Shown: positions 6,903 through 9,193 of the stretch, piece after piece
Layout of the letters: every line of letters starts with the position of its first letter
Position numbering within the stretch: position 1 is the stretch's first letter
DNA from: Alphaproteobacteria bacterium
GTDB lineage: Bacteria; Pseudomonadota; Alphaproteobacteria; Reyranellales; Reyranellaceae
NCBI GenBank assembly: GCA_013290035.1
Contig: JABCYT010000092.1
Location: 1-9,193 of the forward strand
DNA: 9,193 nucleotides
Reading direction: 5' to 3'
Program-made: the position numbers and the translations under genes
Notes under the pieces: generated by a model
Told to the model about the DNA's origin: nothing
Databases searched by the model: none
The model's input: only the letters and a program-made list of their open reading frames with translations

Positions 6903-7068
6903 CGCACAACTCCTCTCGTTTGGGTTTCTGTCTGCGGCCGCGCATCCTGCGGGGCCTCCCACTCCGAGTGGTCACATCTAAGCGGCTCATCGGTCTGTTC
7001 CGCCGCCGTTTATCTAAGGCAGCTTCTCGCGCGATCAACCCGCGGGGGCAGATTTTGGCTAAGGGAAG

Positions 7069-7098
7069 TTGTGACAAGATCAGCTGATTCAGCATAAT
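7069..7098 (+). promoter_or_regulatory. Putative lysS promoter with palindrome between -35 and -10
   Basis: TTGTGA (7069-7074) and CATAAT (7093-7098, five of six matches to TATAAT) are 18 bp apart. The spacer holds a perfect 10-bp palindrome, ATCAGCTGAT (7079-7088). Overlapping it is a second dyad, GCTGA-T-TCAGC (7083-7093), which runs into the -10 box. Transcription would start near 7105, about 113 nt before lysS. A repressor bound there would block the promoter. This is a consensus and symmetry argument only. Confidence 0.42.
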
Positions 7099-7179
7099 CC
7101 ACCGAGCGGGCTGGCGGTCCGCGGCCCGGTTGAGAGCCGTTTTGTTCAGTGTCGCGCGCCGGTTTCGACCGCGGCCGGA

Positions 7180-7208
7180 TTGACGCAAATGGCGCTCGCT
7201 CATAGGTT
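7180..7208 (+). promoter_or_regulatory. Possible second lysS promoter giving a near-leaderless transcript
   Basis: TTGACG (7180-7185, five of six to consensus) is followed after 17 bp by TAGGTT (7203-7208, three of six). A transcript would begin about three to seven bases before the lysS ATG at 7218. That gene has no clear Shine-Dalgarno (only AGG about 11 bases away), so a leaderless message is conceivable. The -10 box is poor. Confidence 0.25.
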
Positions 7209-7217
7209 CTGCGATTC

Positions 7218-8819
7218 ATGTCGCAGATCGATCGTTCCCTCGCCCAGGCCGCGCGCGCGTGGCCATTCGAAGAAGCCCGCAAGCTGTTGGCCCGCACGGG
7301 CGGCAAGGCGCCGGCCAAAGGCTACGTGTTGTTCGAAACCGGCTATGGTCCGTCCGGCCTGCCCCATATCGGCACGTTCGGCGAGGTCGTGCGCACCACC
7401 ATGGTGCGCCAGGCCTTCCGCCGCCTGAGCGACGTGCCGACGCGGCTGTTCTGCTTCTCCGACGACATGGACGGGCTGCGCAAGGTGCCCGACAACGTGC
7501 CCAACAAGGAGATGCTGGCGGCCCATCTCGGCAAGCCACTCACCTCGGTGCCCGATCCGTTCAGCAACGAGTATTCGAGCTTCGGGGCGGCCAACAACGC
7601 CCGGCTGCGCGCCTTCCTCGACTCGTTCGGCTTCGAGTACGAATTCCAGTCGGCGACCGATTGGTACAAGTCTGGCCGCTTCGACAAGATGCTGTTGGCC
7701 ATGCTGCAGCAATACGACGAGGTGCAGGCGGTCATGCTGCCGACCCTGGGCGAGGAGCGCCAGCAGACCTATTCGGTCTTCCTGCCGATCTCGCCCAAGA
7801 CAGGCCGAGTGCTGCAGGTGCCGGTGGTCAAGACCGATGCGGCGGCCGGCACCATCGTCTATCGCGACGAGGACGGCACCCTGGTCGAGACGCCGGTCAC
7901 CGGCGGCAACGTCAAGCTGCAGTGGAAGGCCGACTGGGCCGGCCGCTGGTTCGCGCTCGACGTCGATTACGAGATGTACGGCAAGGATCTCATCCCGTCG
8001 GCCGAATTGAGCGCCAAGATCGTGCGCATCCTGGGCGGCCAGCCGCCGGAGGGTTTTAACTACGAGCTCTTCCTCGACGAGGAGGGTCGCAAGATCTCCA
8101 AGTCCAAGGGCAACGGGCTCTCGGTCGAGGAGTGGCTGCGCTATGCGCCGCCCGAATCGCTGTCGCTCTACATGCAGCAGCAGCCGCGGCGGGCCAAGCG
8201 GCTCTATTTCGACGTCATCCCGCGCGCCGTCGACGATTATCTCGCGGCGATCGAGAAGCTGCCGGCCGAGGAGCCGGCCAAGGCGCTGGAGAACGCGGCC
8301 TGGCACATCCATGACGGTGCGGTGCCGGCCAACTCTTCGGCTGGAGTCAATTTCGGCATGCTGCTCAACCTCGCGAGTGTGGCGCATACCGAGAACAAGG
8401 ACGTGCTGTGGCAGTACCTGCGCCGCTACGTGCCGGGCGCCACGCCGGAGACCGCGCCCTATCTCGACCGCCTGCTGTCGGGCGCGGTGGCCTACTACCA
8501 GGATTTCGTGAAGGCCTCCAAGAAGTTCCGGCTGCCGACGGCCAAGGAGCGCGACGCGCTGAAGGATCTCGCCGACACCTTGCGCAAGCTGCCCGAGGCG
8601 GAGAGCGCGGAGTTCATCCAGAACGAGGTCTACGAGGTGGGCAAGCGTCACTTCGCCCAGGCCGAGCTGCGCCAGTGGTTCAAGACCCTCTATGAGGTGC
8701 TGTTGGGCAGCGAGCAGGGCCCGCGCATGGGCGCCTTCATCAAGCTCTACGGCCGCGACAATGTCGTGCGCCTGATCGAGCGCGCGCTGGCCGGCGAGGA
8801 TTTGGGCAAAGCCGCCTGA
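7218..8819 (+). CDS. lysS: Lysyl-tRNA synthetase, class I
   Basis: A cytoplasmic enzyme that charges tRNA-Lys with lysine using ATP. Its 533 residues fit the usual length of class I LysRS. The class I Rossmann signatures are present: [10 protein letters not shown] (44-53, the HIGH motif as HIGT) and [10 protein letters not shown] (291-300, the KMSKS loop as KISKS). The latter follows [10 protein letters not shown], typical of this family. The C-terminal half is helical, as expected for the anticodon-binding domain. This fold is unrelated to the class II LysRS found in most bacteria and is characteristic of archaea and Alphaproteobacteria. The start ATG 7218 gives the usual N-terminal length, though the ribosome site before it is weak. 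A cupin gene follows after 10 bp. No second lysine tRNA ligase is visible in the window. Confidence 0.97.
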   Translation: MSQIDRSLAQAARAWPFEEARKLLARTGGKAPAKGYVLFETGYGPSGLPHIGTFGEVVRTTMVRQAFRRLSDVPTRLFCFSDDMDGLRKVPDNVPNKEMLAAHLGKPLTSVPDPFSNEYSSFGAANNARLRAFLDSFGFEYEFQSATDWYKSGRFDKMLLAMLQQYDEVQAVMLPTLGEERQQTYSVFLPISPKTGRVLQVPVVKTDAAAGTIVYRDEDGTLVETPVTGGNVKLQWKADWAGRWFALDVDYEMYGKDLIPSAELSAKIVRILGGQPPEGFNYELFLDEEGRKISKSKGNGLSVEEWLRYAPPESLSLYMQQQPRRAKRLYFDVIPRAVDDYLAAIEKLPAEEPAKALENAAWHIHDGAVPANSSAGVNFGMLLNLASVAHTENKDVLWQYLRRYVPGATPETAPYLDRLLSGAVAYYQDFVKASKKFRLPTAKERDALKDLADTLRKLPEAESAEFIQNEVYEVGKRHFAQAELRQWFKTLYEVLLGSEQGPRMGAFIKLYGRDNVVRLIERALAGEDLGKAA

Positions 8820-8829
8820 GGAGGGCGCG

Positions 8830-9193
8830 ATGGCAGACGAACCCAGGCACCTCGTGCGCACCAAAGCGCTCAGGCCCGAAGAAGCGACCCACCTCCGGCA
8901 TCCGCTCAATCCCAAGTCGGATGTGCGCTTTCATTCGCTTGGCGACCGGGCGGGCATGAAGCGCAACCAGCTCCATCTGGCGCGGCTGGCGCCCGGCGCG
9001 GAAAGCTTCGTGCCGCATTGGCACGAGCTGCAGGAGGAATTCGTCTTCATCCTCGAAGGCACCGGCCGCGCCACCATCGGCGATGCCGAGGTAACGGTGG
9101 GTCCGGGCGATTATCTCGGCTTTCCCTGTGACGGCATCGCCCATCATCTGCGCAACGACGGCACGACCGACCTGGTCTACCTGATGGGCGGCG
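8830..9193 (+). CDS. Cupin-domain protein, 5' part (cut by window edge)
   Basis: The first 121 codons are present and the frame is open at the right edge. It starts at ATG 8830 with GAGGAGG (8818-8824) overlapping the lysS stop, a strong ribosome site that implies co-transcription with lysS. It is a single-domain cupin so far. Motif 1 is GAESFVPHWHELQEE with His63, His65 and Glu69 or Glu70. Motif 2 is GDYLGFPCDGIAHHLRN with His105 as the fourth likely metal ligand. The end of the visible part, DLVYLMGG, is a common strand in small alphaproteobacterial cupins of about 150-165 residues. All metal ligands are present, so it could be a metalloenzyme or a small-molecule sensor. Function and substrate are unknown, and no export signal is seen. 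Confidence 0.88.
   Translation, partial: MADEPRHLVRTKALRPEEATHLRHPLNPKSDVRFHSLGDRAGMKRNQLHLARLAPGAESFVPHWHELQEEFVFILEGTGRATIGDAEVTVGPGDYLGFPCDGIAHHLRNDGTTDLVYLMGG

Larger units (their letters stand above)
6903..7217. other. Divergent regulatory gap between the acidic-protein gene and lysS
   Basis: No gene is seen in these 315 bp. The stretch holds the leader of the minus-strand small gene and one good plus-strand promoter match (7069-7098) with palindromes inside it. There is also a weaker plus-strand match close to lysS (7180-7208), and an imperfect GC-rich hairpin around 7106-7139. A minus-strand pair TTGATC / TAGATA with 16-bp spacing (about 7014-7041) is a weak candidate promoter for the small genes. 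No T-box or other known riboswitch pattern was recognised. Confidence 0.55.

Noticed and set aside
7122..7146. Small hairpin followed by TTTTGTT in the lysS leader, considered as an attenuator
   Set aside because: The stem is about four pairs with a ten-base loop, and no alternative pairing or leader peptide with lysine codons was found.
7200..8915. A 571-residue minus-strand open frame antisense to lysS
   Set aside because: It is the complementary reading of lysS codons, with no recognisable domain. LysRS motifs on the other strand are decisive.

Overview
This window looks like ordinary chromosome from a GC-rich alphaproteobacterium. Coding regions strongly favour G or C at third codon positions. 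The clearest lineage marker is a class I lysyl-tRNA synthetase, which among bacteria is typical of Alphaproteobacteria, spirochaetes and a few other groups. A member of the Rhodospirillales or Hyphomicrobiales (for example a Reyranella-like organism) would fit, but that is a guess from protein style and not something the sequence proves. I saw no insertion sequence, integrase, phage gene, CRISPR array, tRNA or rRNA.

Left part (1-3154), minus strand: the first 61 codons of a secreted polysaccharide-deacetylase-like protein run off the left edge, with a good sigma-70-like promoter just upstream. Upstream of it is a large DinG/XPD-type iron-sulfur DNA helicase (292-3087). The helicase is divergent from the next pair, across a gap of about 67 bp that carries a small inverted repeat.

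Centre (3155-5661), plus strand: a membrane fatty-acid-hydroxylase/sterol-desaturase family protein and a FAD-dependent amine oxidase with a Tat-like signal overlap by an ATGA. They are almost certainly translated together. This pair is the most plausible functional unit of unknown chemistry here: a membrane di-iron enzyme plus an exported flavin oxidase.

Middle-right (5662-7217): a 414-bp stretch with no recognisable gene but several hairpins. It is followed by two small minus-strand genes, an exported DUF4168 protein and an acidic 98-residue protein of unknown function. The two share a similar leader and Shine-Dalgarno context. A 15-bp inverted repeat just past the DUF4168 gene is its likely transcript end. 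Next comes a 315-bp divergent regulatory gap.

Right part (7218-9193), plus strand: class I lysyl-tRNA synthetase, then 10 bp later a cupin-domain protein cut by the right edge, probably in one transcript. I found no convincing previously undescribed system. The best leads are the coupled desaturase/amine-oxidase pair, the palindrome inside the lysS promoter, and the twin leaders of the two small genes.
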